Assembly (NCBI GenBank): GCA_940671915.1
Contig: CALNVZ010000738.1
Location: forward strand, 275,488 to 339,487
DNA: 64,000 bases
Reading direction: 5' to 3'
Source of the DNA: Paracentrotus lividus
Lineage: Eukaryota; Echinodermata; Echinoidea; Camarodonta; Echinidae
Below, in pieces: positions 24,691-36,292 of this stretch. Each line of letters opens with the position of its first letter. The first letter of the stretch is position 1. The translations under genes and the position numbers were made by a program. Under the pieces are notes generated by a model. The model was given only the letters and a program-made list of their open reading frames with translations. It was not told the DNA's origin and ran no database searches.

Positions 24691-25107
24691 CAGGAAAATT
24701 GATTACTAGGTCTCTGCCGAACTTCGTTCAGGCGAAACAAAAATAAATAGAAATAAGATCAGTTGGAATCAGAGATGAATCAGAGATATTCAGCATTTGT
24801 GATTATTTTGTGTAATCGTGTACTTCCATGAGTGTTCAAATTATTTTTCTATGAAAATAAAAGGATATATGGGGGCCAACATATTTTCTGATGCATAGGC
24901 GCACAAATCGAAAAGGGAAAAAAGGGAAAAAGCAAAGTAAAAAGAAGAAAGTGAAAGAGTGAAAGAGAAAAGGAAAAAGATAGATATAATAGAGGAAGAG
25001 AAAGAGAAAGTCATTAAGATAAGATCAAGTAGAAAATAATTCGAAAACCTGCGACACCGGTCGAGACTCACAAATAGGCGTCGCTTGATACCAACATCAA
25101 TGCCTGT

Positions 25108-25610
25108 GAGGGGGTAATTGTCCGGGGGTAATTGTCCTCCGGGGGTAATTGTCCTCCGGGGGTAATTGTCCTCCGGGGGTAATTGTCCGGGGGTAATTGT
25201 CGTTGGGGGTAATTGTCCGGGGGGTAATTGTCCTCGGGGGGTAATTGTCCGGGGGTAATTGTCCGGGGGGGTAATTGGCCGGAAGTTAATTGTCCTCGGG
25301 GGTAATTGTCCGGGGGGTAATTGTCCTCCGGGGTAATTGTCCTCGGGGGGGTAATTGTTTGGGGGTAATTGTCTGTGGGGTAATTGTCCTCGGGGGTAAT
25401 TGTCCGGGGGTAATTGTCCTCGGGGGTAATTGTCCGGGGGTAATTGTCCGGGGGGTAAATTGTCCTCCGGGGTAATTGTCCTCGGGGGGTAATTGTCCTC
25501 GGGGTAATTGGTCCGGGGGTAATTGTCCGGGGGGTAATTGTCCTCAGGGGTAATTGTCCGCGGGGGGGGTAACTGTCCCGGGGGGGAATCGTCCAGGGGG
25601 TAATTGTCCT
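25108..25610. repeat. Right minisatellite array (GGGGGTAATTGTCC)n
   Basis: Reverse complement of the left array, shorter by about 160 bp, with the same variants (CCTCGGGGG, CCGGGGG). The 61-residue frame in it (VIVLGGNCPG repeats) is an artefact of the repeat. Confidence 0.95.
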
Positions 25611-25625
25611 AGAACCGTTATTAAT

Positions 25626-25889
25626 TGATATTACAAATTATATACATGTTAATCAATATATGGTAATCGTTCAGGTCTTTCTACAAACCACTATCTTATT
25701 CGACTTCTCCACCAAATTTATGAAAATGCAGAAAATTTTCATTCATTATCTACACTTGTATTTACAGACTTCTCAAAAGCTCTTGATAGAATTGATCACA
25801 ACATCCTGGCCCTTAAGTTAATTTCTCTCCAAGTCAGACCTTGCCTTATCTCATGGATTCTGAATTATCTTGAACAACGCAAACAATGT
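25626..25889 (+). pseudogene. LINE segment 2 (RT palm motif A region)
   Basis: This continues the RT of segment 1 after the TU-like element. It reads NRSGLSTNHYLIRLLHQIYE, then FTDFSKALDRIDHN, the palm motif A with its catalytic Asp, then SWILNYLEQRKQC. An extra AT near 25660 shifts the frame once. The segment ends at 25889 where the second foldback element enters. The next codons follow at 31186 in the same frame. Confidence 0.9.
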
Positions 25890-26029
25890 AGTAGAGGCTG
25901 TTATGTCGAAATAATAAAGCCAGCTGGATATTCGTGCCAAAATTGATTTTATGGGCTAACTTTGTCAATTTGGGGGTGCTGAACCAAAAAAACTTTGGTT
26001 CCATTTTCTCCAACCACGTCTTGGGCGGC

Positions 26030-26600
26030 CATTTTGGAATTCAAAATGGTCGCCGTAGAAAACTGTATTTTGACATATATCTCATGCTCTAAGCATGGTA
26101 AAAGGTTCAAATTTGGTTTATGATGCATGCATATGATTTCAGACATGATAATACATCATTTTCCGAGGATATCGTTCATATGAGTAGGTCGCCATCTTGA
26201 AATTCAAAATGGCCGCCAGAACTAACCTATTTTTACTTGTATCTCAGGTTCCAAGCACTTTAGAAGGTTGAACGTCGCAAAATATCAAAGTTCATGATGC
26301 CCTTCATTCTTGAATGAAAATTTAATCCCTATAATGTTTAATAAATTAAGTTGGTGGCCATTTTGAAATTCAAAATGGCTGCCATACGATACTTATATGT
26401 AAATGCCACCATATAAAATCATATTTTTACATATATCTCATGTTGTAAGCATTGTAAGTGGTTCAAATCATGGGTAAAAGCATTTTTATCATGTCACACT
26501 TTCTACTACATCTTCAAAAAAAAAAAAAAAAAAAATTAATTAAACTATGGTTTATTTTGATAGGCAGCCATCTCGAAATTCAAAATGGCCGCCAAAGATA
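26030..26600. repeat. Left arm repeats with AAAATGGCCGCC palindromes
   Basis: Four palindromes spaced about 165-210 bp. Each also shares TATCTCA, GGTTCAAAT and ATCATGTCA-type blocks. AAnATGGCNGCC resembles a YY1 site, so each palindrome could present two divergent sites; binding is not shown. Confidence 0.85.
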
Positions 26601-26659
26601 TTCCTTTAGTTATCATATATCAGCTTACAAGCACCCTACAAGTTACAGTGCATGATATT

Positions 26660-27370
26660 TCAACAACAAAACAAACACAACATCATCGAAGGAAAAAAAA
26701 AAACATCATTTCGTGTTGAGTAGTCCTTTCCAAAGCATATAAGCTTTTGCATTCCTTGCGAGCGACAAGAGTATATTATGATCAAATTCATGACTGCCCT
26801 TGGTACAGCATGCAGGTCAAAACAGACAGTACAATCTGCATCTAACTCCCATCTATTCCCCTGGACTGGAGGCATTTTATGTTGTGAATAAACATCAATG
26901 TTTATAGTTTTCCCTGGTGCTCTTGGGATAACATGCAGTAAATGCAATAAAATGAGGGTATCTGCTTCTCCATGGGTGCGATTGGTGACTTTTGGATCAA
27001 ACACATCTGGCTTAATAGAATAATTATGTTGCATTCCGAAGACGTCAGCAAAACACTTTTGCTGTCTGGTCATACTCGCGCAGAACAGCCTTCCAAAGAT
27101 ATTATGTCAGTAAGAGCTTTGTGTGATTTGAGACAGAATCATTTTGAGTGACACGAGTTTTGTTTGTTGATGAGCCCTTTGTGTTAAATTCCACTTGCTC
27201 AGTATCTACATGATCTATAGCCATTTTGCCTCCAGTTCGTTCCTTGAGGGTGTCATCATTGTACCTGTCATGATATTCAGATGCAAGTTTTCTGATACTC
27301 CTAACGAAGGCAGCAGTAAATTCGGTTTTTTGATGGGGACTTAATTTTGGCCTTGATAACTGCCACTGAA
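26660..27370 (-). pseudogene. Decayed ORF with H-G-E-A-D-T motif
   Basis: On the minus strand a frame at 27073-26660 contains THGEADTLILLHLLHV, then GKTINIDVYS and CFDLHAVPRAVMNL. Upstream in another frame (about 27350-27120) are QKTEFTAAFVRSIRKLASE and YNDDTLKERTGGKMAIDHV. The EADT...VYS spacing is like a large set of uncharacterised invertebrate proteins that, from memory, have H-E-E-A-D-T followed later by S-P-D-T-D, which suggests a PIN-like nuclease fold; the second motif is degraded here. It lies between the arms of the foldback element, so it may be the element's own protein or captured cargo. At least one stop and two frameshifts are present. Confidence 0.45.
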
Positions 27371-29700
27371 TTGTTGATGTTTCCTCTCTTTCTCCTCTTT
27401 CTATGATGTGGCTTCTGTGTCGAATGGACTTGACTTATCAGTAACCTAGCTTTAGGATGGCTATTACTATTAGGTACAGTCCCATGGGCTTATATGACAT
27501 AGATGAATGAACTCTTGTCTGAATTAGTAGAAGGCCATCTGAGGAAAGGCGTGAGCATGGAATCACAGATAATTCCTACTTTCAAATTGTATATATATAT
27601 CCCAATGACTGAATCATGGCAGATCTGGATTGTTTTAACAACCATAATTCTTGCGAAAAGTTGGTGATCCTAGCTTAATGAGCTTGGCTCCAATCTTGCA
27701 TTACATGTATATCTTTTTCTTGTATGCAAGTGATGAATTTCTTCATTTCGACCTTTGTCATTTGATCCAAGATGGTTTTCATGACTGATTACTTGATTCT
27801 TCCAGATGAAAATTCTTGGAACCTGACTTTCTTTATTCAGCTAACTCAAGAATGTCTTCATTGAATGCTTCCACTCCATGTAAGACACTGCATTCATCAG
27901 CATCATTGACTTGCTTTCAAAGGGACTTCCCTTGTAGTGTTGTAAGATGCCCTTCTTATTTTATGTTGAGGAACTGCGATAAATGCAAGCTACAGAACTA
28001 CTGACTTGACAATGCTCCTTACTGTTGGGATCATTGGTCTTCATTGAATGCTTCCACTCCATGTAAGACACTACATTCATCAGCATCATTGACTTGCTTT
28101 CAAAGGGACTTCCCTTGTAGTGTTGTAAGATGCCCTTCTTATTTTATGTTGAGGAACTGCGATAAATGCAAGCTACACAACTACTGACTTGACAATGCTC
28201 CTTACTGTTGGGATCATTGGTCCTGGAAGTCTTCTGTTGAATGGAGTTGACCCATTCAGGGGCAATCAGGAAAAGTCTAGTCAATGCTTTCTCATTTTGC
28301 ATTCATCCTGTAATTTGAGTTCTCTGATGAGCTATTTGATTATTTGGTCAACAAACAAGCTTTTGAATTGGATGCCAGATGGGGATCATGAATTCTGCCT
28401 ATAATGCATCACAAGAACCATCCGTACAACAGCCCTTGCCCTCTGCATCATCAGTCGTATGCATGACCTATCTGGGGCAGGTCGCCCCGTGCCCCAAATG
28501 ATCATCACAGGATGTCTAGACCCAACCCAAGTAGACATTTTATCTTGAGTGGCATCGCCCCTTAACACACCAGGAAGTTATCACTTTCCCAAAGGTGAAA
28601 TTTGAGCGTAAAAACATGGATTCTACATTTGAAAATGACCCACTCCACCCTCTCTTCAATGGTATTCAGGTAAAGTAACATAGATTCCGGCAAAGTTTCT
28701 TACACTCTGCTGATCGAACCCCTAAGCCAAACCCCCACATCCAGAGGTTAGACTTTTGGTCCACCTGTCTTGAGTCTGTGCCACATAGTGTTAGCATCAG
28801 CCCATGGCAGTCCCTTCAGGTCCTAATGGCCAAATGGCCACATAGGGCTTTGATGCTAAAGGCCAGCCATTTTGTGAAATTTGAGAGGAAGAATCTATGA
28901 CTCATCTCCAGGAATGCTCTCTCTATCTTACCCAACCCTGCAGACGCGACCTCCCTTTCGCCTGATGTGGTTTCCCGAAGTATTTAAGAGGTAGAGTTTA
29001 GAGCAAGTTGTGTGCAAAGTAGTACATGGACTGTTCTTCGACAGAATTGTGATGTAGATACAGATCTCATTGTCTGGTAGCTCGTAAATGAAGCAAACTT
29101 ACCATCTGCTTCATGTAGTTCTGTAAAAATCTAGCCATCTCATAATTCTCTTTGTTTGGAGATGCTTTTTGATCATTTCAGTAACCTCCATAAAGGCCCA
29201 GTTGATGCCATCATTTTTTGTTTGAGTGACCCCCCCCCCCCGGGGGGGGGGGCTACCTCCTTGCGAATCATTGTGCTCAAGTGCTCATGGTGCATTGATG
29301 CTTCAAACAGGAGATCATAGCATACCGTGCTGTTGGTCATGTGTAATTCTACATCACGTGTGAACCACTTCCCTCTGGATATTTGACGATTAAATTTGAT
29401 GGGGGAAAGAGACCTGATTCAATGCTAATGCAATTCCATTATTTTCAGTAATCCAAAAAATCCGGCTTATGTTCCCTGTTGAAAATTTCAGTTCCAGTTC
29501 TCTGACATACAGGTCAAGATCTGGGGGTTATGACTGTTTTTGAGGGCCAACAACATCCTGCTCCTTGAGTAAGACTTTTGATTGTGAAGAGGGTACATGT
29601 AAACGTCCATGTGAAAAACAGAAAAGTACCGATTCCACTCCGTTTGTAATTGTTTACTTCGAAGCAGCATCATTCTCTTGGCCAGCACACTTCACAAGAT
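27371..29700. other. Interior of the foldback element, no intact frame
   Basis: Codon-like stretches occur on the minus strand, for example KWFTRDVELHMTNS (about 29375-29335) and a 66-residue frame at 29688-29488, but none is intact or recognised. A C run meeting a G run lies at about 29230-29252. Confidence 0.35.
27855..28220. repeat. 183-bp tandem duplication
   Basis: Copies at 27855-28037 and 28038-28220 start TCTTCATTGAATGCTTCC and differ at only a few bases (such as CTGCATT/CTACATT and ACAGAAC/ACACAAC). It is recent compared with the divergence of the arms, or an assembly duplication. Confidence 0.9.
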
Positions 29701-29737
29701 CTCTGACTATCATTGTTTGTTGCCGTTATTAATGCAT

Positions 29738-31050
29738 GGCAGCCATTTTGAATAACAAGATAGCTGCCCCTTTGCATTTATAAGCGGGAAACAATGCTTA
29801 ATTAGCACATTATATTATCTTTGGAGGTACATTGTATAATGCTATTCTCTGCAATTGCATTCTGCTAAGGAGCAATTTTAACTATATAGTAAGTACGGTA
29901 CATGCACATTAAGTATGGTGGCCATTTTGAATTCAAAATGGCCACCAATTGTACTTTACAAACCATTATAGATAGTAAATTTTCATTCAAGTATGTAAGG
30001 CCTCATAAACTTTGATATTATTGCAATGTTTAACCTTCTCAGGTGCTTGAAACCTGCGATACAAGTAAAAATAGGATAGCCCTGGCGGCAATTTTTGAAT
30101 TTCAAGATGGTAACCTACCAATATGAACCATATTCTCGGAAAATTATGTATTATCATGTCACTCATCATATGCATGCATTATAAACCAAATTTGAACCTC
30201 TTACATTGCTTACAACATGAGATATATGTAAAAATACGATTTTAGTATGGCGGCCATTTTGCATTTCAAAATGGCTGCCAATATTCTTGACCCAATATTA
30301 TTGGTTTATTTTCATTGCAGAATAAAGGGCACCATAAACATTGATATTCTTGCCACTTTTAAACTTTTAAAGGGCCCTGAAAGTCGGATATCGTGGGGAA
30401 TACGCGTTTTTCCTGAGCTCCATTGACTCGTACACAATCGACAGTGGCTTATGCATGGGTCGGCCTGCTGGGGATTAACATTCGGACAGCACGAATATGA
30501 CGAAGTAGACCGAATTCAGTCAGTAAATAGGGTCAGTAGCTTCAGATTCTCGAGTCCTCAACAATTCTTAGTTTATAGACTCTAAACGGGTCTCTTCGTA
30601 TAAATTCAAAGAGAGGACTTGTATAATGCTCCATTTCAAAAACAAAACATAGGTTAGATTTTCTTCGGAATTCTGGTTAGTTAGTCTAGCCATGAAGGAT
30701 TATCTCCAGACGGGTTGGCGCTGAAGATTACGCAACACGCCTCAGGCTCTGATTGGAATGTTATTATTTCATCCGAGATAAGGTGATTTCCCCATGCATG
30801 TTTTATCAATTATACTTCCCTTAAGGGTTAAGATAAAGTAAAAAATAGATTAGCTTTGGCGGCCATTTTGAATTTCAAGATGGCGGCCTACCAAAATGAG
30901 TCGTTCTTTCAAAAAAAAAAGATGTAACAGATAAGTTGACATAATAAGAATGACATTTGCACCAAATTTGAACCTCCTACAGTGCTTATAAGGTAAAATA
31001 TAGGTTAAACTATGATTTTCTATGGCGGCCATTTTGAAATCCGAAATGGC
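29738..31050. repeat. Right arm repeats with AAAATGGCCGCC palindromes
   Basis: Six palindromes in inverted order relative to the left arm. The fourth-to-fifth spacing is enlarged to about 610 bp by an insertion at 30371-30830. Palindrome quality varies; the copy near 29918 is symmetric (GGTGGCCATTTTGAA / TTCAAAATGGCCACC). Confidence 0.8.
30371..30830. mobile_element. Possible TTAA-flanked MITE within the arm
   Basis: About 460 bp unrelated to the arm unit interrupts it. TTAA lies on each side (30367-30370, 30831-30834), and the ends are AGGGCCCT and ...TTCCC, a weak inverted match. TTAA targets fit piggyBac- or Kolobok-type elements. Confidence 0.4.
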
Positions 31051-31185
31051 GGCCCAAGACATGGTTGAAAAAAATGGAACCAACGTTTTTTTTGGATTCA
31101 GCACCCCGAAATTGACAAAGTTAGCCAATAAAATCAATTTTGGCACAATTATCCAGCTGGATTTCATAGTAGCCCCTACTAATGT

Positions 31186-32330
31186 GTAAACTATTCTGGT
31201 CAGTACTCAAATTGGACAGTTTCTCATGGAGGTGTCCCGCAAGGCACAAAACTCGGGCCACTCCTGTTTTTAACCATGATTAATAATGCTTGTGAAAACA
31301 CAAATATTTTATACTACAAATATGTGGATGACCTAACATTGGTTGAAAGTCGTAAATTAACAGGACCATCTAATTTACAGGATGCCTTGAACAAATTATA
31401 TCAATGGTCTCTTTTAAATAATATGAAACTTAATCCTTCCAAATACAACTGTATGTATATTTCCTTTTCAAAGAATTTTGTGGTTCCTAACCCACTTATT
31501 ATCGGTGATTCACCACTGCGTTGTGTAGAAAAAGCTAAAATTCTGGGAATTACCGTTCAAAAAGATTTAAAGTGGAATAGTCATGTTTCAGATCTTATCC
31601 GCAGATGTAATAAAAGATTGTACATGCTTCGATGTCTTAAAACGTATAAATTACCACTCTGTGTTTTAATAACAGTTTACAAAGGATATGTACGTCCAAT
31701 TTTGGACTATGGTGTTCCTATATTTAATGAAAATCTCACAGTTAGTCAAATTTCATCTCTTGAACGTATCCAAAAAAAGAGCATGCAGGATTATGTTAGG
31801 TGATAATTACAATACTTATGATATTGCTTTGGAAATGTGCTCTTTGCAAAAACTGGAGCTTAGACGTAAACAGATCTGTATCAATTTTGCAATTTCTCTC
31901 AGTAAACACCCAATGTGTAAAGAATGGTTACCAATTAGTTCAATTCAATCAATACCATAGCAAAACAAAAAGATTCCAAAATAGTTCAACTCAATATTTT
32001 ATCACTCTTCTTAATAAAATGACTTGACTCATGTATAGGCTGGTAGAATCACAAATTCAGAAGATTGGCACTTTTAACCTTTTTTTAAAAAACTTTTTTA
32101 TATTCATCTATTGTGCAATGTCCCTTTTCTTTGTGTTGATTATGTACATGTGTAGTGCCTTTTGATAGTTTTTGCAACAGATATTGATTGTTGAATAGGT
32201 TTTGAAGCAATGTTAATCATTACATCTATTTCTTAGGAAATTAAATCCATGTAGTTTGTATCCTGGGATTATAAGTCTTCTTGTAACTAATGTCGTAAAG
32301 GCATACATTACCCTATAACTGTTTAATTGA
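31186..32330 (+). pseudogene. LINE segment 3 (RT motifs B-E, C-terminus, 3' end)
   Basis: This begins with SHGGVPQGTKLGPLLF (motif B), then YKYVDDLTLVES (YVDD at about 31320), MKLNPSKYN and AKILGITVQKDLKWNSH, all standard for CR1/L2-type RTs. The C-terminus GDNYNTYDIALEMCSLQKL reads in frame 2 after a frameshift near 31780 at an A run. A further shift leads to ITLLNKMT at 32027. The 3' UTR is taken to about 32330 but its end is not defined. The segment joins in frame with segment 2 when the 25890-31180 element and one AATGT are removed. Confidence 0.88.
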
Positions 32331-32650
32331 CTTTGTAACTTGGTTTGATACCCTAGCTATTTTGCTGTACATTAGACGCCATGTTGGTTTGAGGTGCGCG
32401 CGCATGCTAGTTTTCGTGTGCAACGCGAGCGGTCGGTAATTTGTTGTAATGTTTTTCTCAAGCAGTTGAAACGAGTTGGACAGCAACATAAAAACACCAA
32501 AATACATAAAAAGTGGCAAAATGGTGCATATGCATCTTGAATTTGGAGATTGGTGTATCAAATAAACTAATTCAACAAAAAATTGGGAATTATTTCGCTC
32601 AGTTATTTATGCATCTTGGAAGCCTGATCAAAACGACTAATTTTTGGGTT

Positions 32651-33260
32651 ATAAAATCATAGTTTTTCAATATCTCTTCCCTTTTTGATATTTTGAAAAA
32701 AAAAATGAAAGGTTAATTAGAAGTTACCTGAACCGATACCATTGTTGGCTTGAGAAGGATAGTTTTTTTGACTTGGAGACACATCGTGGAATATTACATG
32801 TGAAACCCGCGTGAAATATTACCAAACACCGGAATGGGACTGGAAAACTTGGCCGATAGTCGCGGCGATATAGCCTCTTAACGCACGCTGTCATTTATTT
32901 TCTGCGAGTTTCAATACAATATTAACTAATTTTTTCCTGTTTACTGCAGCATTAATCCAACGAAACATAGACATACATTGTATTTCCACACTCCAAATTA
33001 TAATTTCGATGATTGATATCAACATTAAAATCATAAATGAACGATTGACATAATGATGAAAATGTACTTGTCACGAATCTATGGTTTTATTTGTAAAAAA
33101 AGAGAAGATTTTACTTTGATTTCAAAGTGTTGTCCCTAAGTCAGAAAAACTATCCTCCTTAAACCAACAACGGTGTCGGTTCATTTAACTTCTAATTAAC
33201 ATTTCATATTTTTTTCAAAATATCAAAAAGGGTAGAGATATTAAAAAATTATGATTTTAT
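32651..33260. repeat. Inverted repeat, ~127-bp arms
   Basis: Arms 32651-32778 and 33136-33260 share ATAAAATCAT, TTTTTGATATTTTGAAAA, TTAATTAGAAGTTA and AAGGATAGTTTTT on opposite strands. The spacer is about 357 bp. Likely a small inverted-repeat element; no target duplication was found. Confidence 0.7.
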
Positions 33261-34884
33261 AAAAGCACATATAATTTCTATATTTGGTTTAGTAAAAAAA
33301 TAAATCTTCATTTTGAGCACTCTTAAAAGTGACCATAGAAACGCTAAATTGTGTGTTTAATTGGTATATTTCAAACACAAATATCCAAAGTAGAGGTGTA
33401 TATTCACAACGTTGTCGCTTTTGCGTTATTTCTGTGGATTTTTTTACTATTTTGTTTTCGGTGTCATTTTGTTGCATGAAAAAAACACGAACATAAATGA
33501 ACGAACCATTAGTCGCACAAGATGACAATAGACCGCGACGGTCACAACACAACTTGCATCTACCTACGACTTTCTATTGTGTATGGCGTGGAGAGTTGAA
33601 CGTTTCACTTAAGACGTGATGTGACCATGGAAATCCAAACATGTGACCACCGCACAATATGGCTGCGCACGCCAAGATCCAAGGAGGAACGTACGTGCTT
33701 CGGTCAGGTCGTAATCATTTTTTACAAAACAAGCAATCCTTTTCTTCTTATATTTTTTAAAGACCCATTTCAGTATAGTAAATAATGCTTTTGACCTCTC
33801 TCCTTGTTAGTGCCTTATGCACCCGATTTACTATGTTACATTATTTTGTAAATTTCCTATTTATATATGTTTTGTTTGTACATTGAACCCAATTCGACCT
33901 TTGGGTCGCTATCTTCAATATTTTAATAAAACCTTTTCAATTTCAATTTCAATATGAAATTTTCGCACTTCCATTATATTTTGTTGGATATTCACGACCT
34001 CTAATTTGTGCATGTATCCTCCTTAGCAACGACGTTAAAGATTTTTTGTTCATTCTGTGCTTGGTGCTTTTTTTTTTTTCTTCTTCTTCTTCATTTGCCT
34101 TTGTGATGGTTCATTCTGACTATTTTAAATTTGCAACAGGTATAAACAAAACATTTAAACGATTTTCGGAGAAATATGAAATATGTTTCATGATTTTATT
34201 CACTGATAATCCCAACCTCCACCCACTCTCATTTGTTGGGACCTTTTTTTCCTTTTGTCGCCCACATGTTTAAAAAATGTCCATGTCTGGGTATTTTCAG
34301 AATATACAAAGCTATTCGACAAATCTATAGCCATGAAAGAAATTATGTCAACATAATTATAAAAGACCTATAAACTTGAAAAATATAGCATTTTAGCTAT
34401 GTTGCAATAGCAGTGAGTAGTGAGTATATATATATAAAGTAAATAGTGGTAGAAAAATACGCGCTGTTATATTTTACATTTGTACAATATAACTTTCGGT
34501 ATTTGGAGGGTAAAGCCCGTGTTAAATGAAAGGGGAGAGTATCGATTATATCGATTGCCTTGTTGCGCTGGTGCGTAATAACAGTAAAATCGTGCGCACA
34601 AAAGTCAATAACAATGGTTACGCGGAGCAACAATATACTTCACAATAGCTTAATTAGCACCAAAAAATGTGGCAAACATAAAATCAGATTAGGCAAGGTC
34701 AAAGATCTAGGGGTCTATTTACTATAATAAATAGTGAACGCTCCATTTCGCAACATTACTGGACTATATGAACTTCAAATAGGCGGCCTCGGAGAAACAA
34801 ATCTGCACTCGGGATAATTAAGTATTTGTCGTACTTATAATCCAGTATATTGCGCGATAGGTTGTACATTATTTATATAATATA
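33261..34884. other. Unassigned sequence with a possible LINE 3' tail
   Basis: Mostly featureless. At 33893-33950 a small hairpin (CGACC-TTTG-GGTCG) precedes AATAAAACC and a (TTTCAA)-like tail, resembling the 3' end of a CR1/L2-type LINE. No coding sequence belonging to it is seen. Confidence 0.35.
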
Positions 34885-35891
34885 CTGGAGTGGCCAAAAT
34901 TATTAGAACATCAAGCATATTTAAATGATTTTAGTAATTTTCATTCAGTTGTCCATTTAAATACCTATATAATGGTTGAAATGTCTCTGAATATCATCAT
35001 TACGCTTTTAAAAATAAATAACAAAGCCATGCGATGGGAACTAGCTCCCAAGTCGCCCTTTTTATGTTACACCACCAATTGAAAAGTCTAAAAATCCTGC
35101 CCTTTTCAGGATCAAAGTGTCAGAACGTCAAACATTGTAAGCCTCTCCCTACAAAAGTATATATATTCTGAAAGAAAATTTCCTGAGAATGCCAAAAATG
35201 GCATTCATAGCAACACAGGGTGAAGTAGTTACATTTTATGTGGGGATTTTAAAATTATTATTATAAGGCCCGAAATTTTTAATTCAGTGCCCCTATTTAA
35301 GTCCCCCGTTCCAATGACCCTTAATATTTTAACATATTTGAATTGATCATGAAATTTCCTTTAAAAAAAAATATACAGTAACAAGGAGTGTCTTGATTAA
35401 ATGAAAAAAAAAAAAGTCTTAACCTTCAATGGGCATGGTTATTTTGGTCATCTCATCTCCAACGGTGAGGGCGAATCCACCCTCCCCATTTAACCAAATT
35501 TTCTGAAACTTAGCATATATTTGAGGTATATTAGAAGAAATAAGCCTGCTAAGTTTCATACTTCTACCTTAAATACTTTTAGAGCAATCGGCAATGTGTA
35601 ATTGGCATTTTACTTTTTTTTTTTTTTTGCATTTGGACTACATGTTTAATACACAAGTCTATGGGGAAACCAAAAGCGCATAGCGCAAATATTTTTTAAT
35701 GCTGCTCATAACCTGATAGTCGAAACTATATAAATTTGGTATCAACATATACGTAAGACCCTATGCTAAAAAGTCATGAAAGCTCATGGCACACAAAATA
35801 TATCTAATCTGATTTCGGCAAATGAACTGGGCATTGATAATCCCATAGACTTTTTGTAGCTTCAGGTGTTCTAATAATTTTGGCACCACTG
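34885..35891. mobile_element. Tc1/mariner-like non-autonomous element
   Basis: Ends are CTGGAGTGGCCAAAATTATT (left) and CAGTGGTGCCAAAATTATTA (right, minus strand), continuing with AGAACA. TA flanks both (34883-34884, 35892-35893). The GGCCAAAATTATTAGAACA end is typical of Tc1-like transposons. There is no transposase frame. Length is 1007 bp. Confidence 0.85.
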
Positions 35892-35905
35892 TATTTATAT
35901 AAATG

Positions 35906-36010
<105 letters not shown>

Positions 36011-36292
36011 ACATGTATATCTATTTCCTTTTCGAATTTCATTTTGTAATATATATTTTTCATTTTGATCATATATATATGAAGAGCCTTATTCCAAGAG
36101 GCGCTAAATCCACTTTTGACCAAAATTGATTTTATAACATAAATAAGTGCATCTTTGGCATGGGAATAAAATGAAATGAATAAAAAAAAATGGAAGATGA
36201 AAAAAAAAAAAAAATTGGTTACAAATATGAGTTTTCTTCCAAAAGGAGCTAAATCCAAAACAGTTTAATTTCAAAAGACACTAAATCCACTA

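Larger units (their letters stand above)
22311..25616. mobile_element. TU-like foldback element with minisatellite arms
   Basis: Each end is a long array of a 14-18-bp unit: GGACAATTACCCCC on the left (22317-22978) and its complement GGGGGTAATTGTCC on the right (25108-25610). Inside each array is a shared inner inverted repeat (about 22974-23170 and 24905-25106) with TTGATGTTGG, GTGAGTCTCG and a long pyrimidine tract. This two-domain arm, a short-unit tandem outer domain and a unique inner domain with an 8-bp target duplication, is the layout of sea urchin TU elements. The interior has no transposase. It interrupts the RT domain of the LINE. Confidence 0.88.
25890..31180. mobile_element. 5.3-kb foldback-like element with palindromic arm repeats
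   Basis: Ends are AGTAGAGGCTGTTATG (left) and AGTAGGGGCTACTATG (right, minus strand), flanked by AATGT at 25885-25889 and 31181-31185. Both arms then share CAAAATTGATTTTAT and a series of ~165-190-bp units, each with a near-palindrome of GGCGGCCATTTTGAA and TTCAAAATGGCCGCC. Left units lie near 26030, 26190, 26355 and 26565; right units near 29740, 29918, 30083, 30250, 30860 and 31022. The centre (26.7-29.7 kb) carries a decayed minus-strand ORF. Removing it and one AATGT restores the LINE frame. Five-base duplication and these ends match no superfamily I can name. Confidence 0.85.

Noticed and set aside
25290..25475. Open frame with Gly/Val/Ile repeats
   Set aside because: Produced wholly by the GGGGGTAATTGTCC minisatellite.
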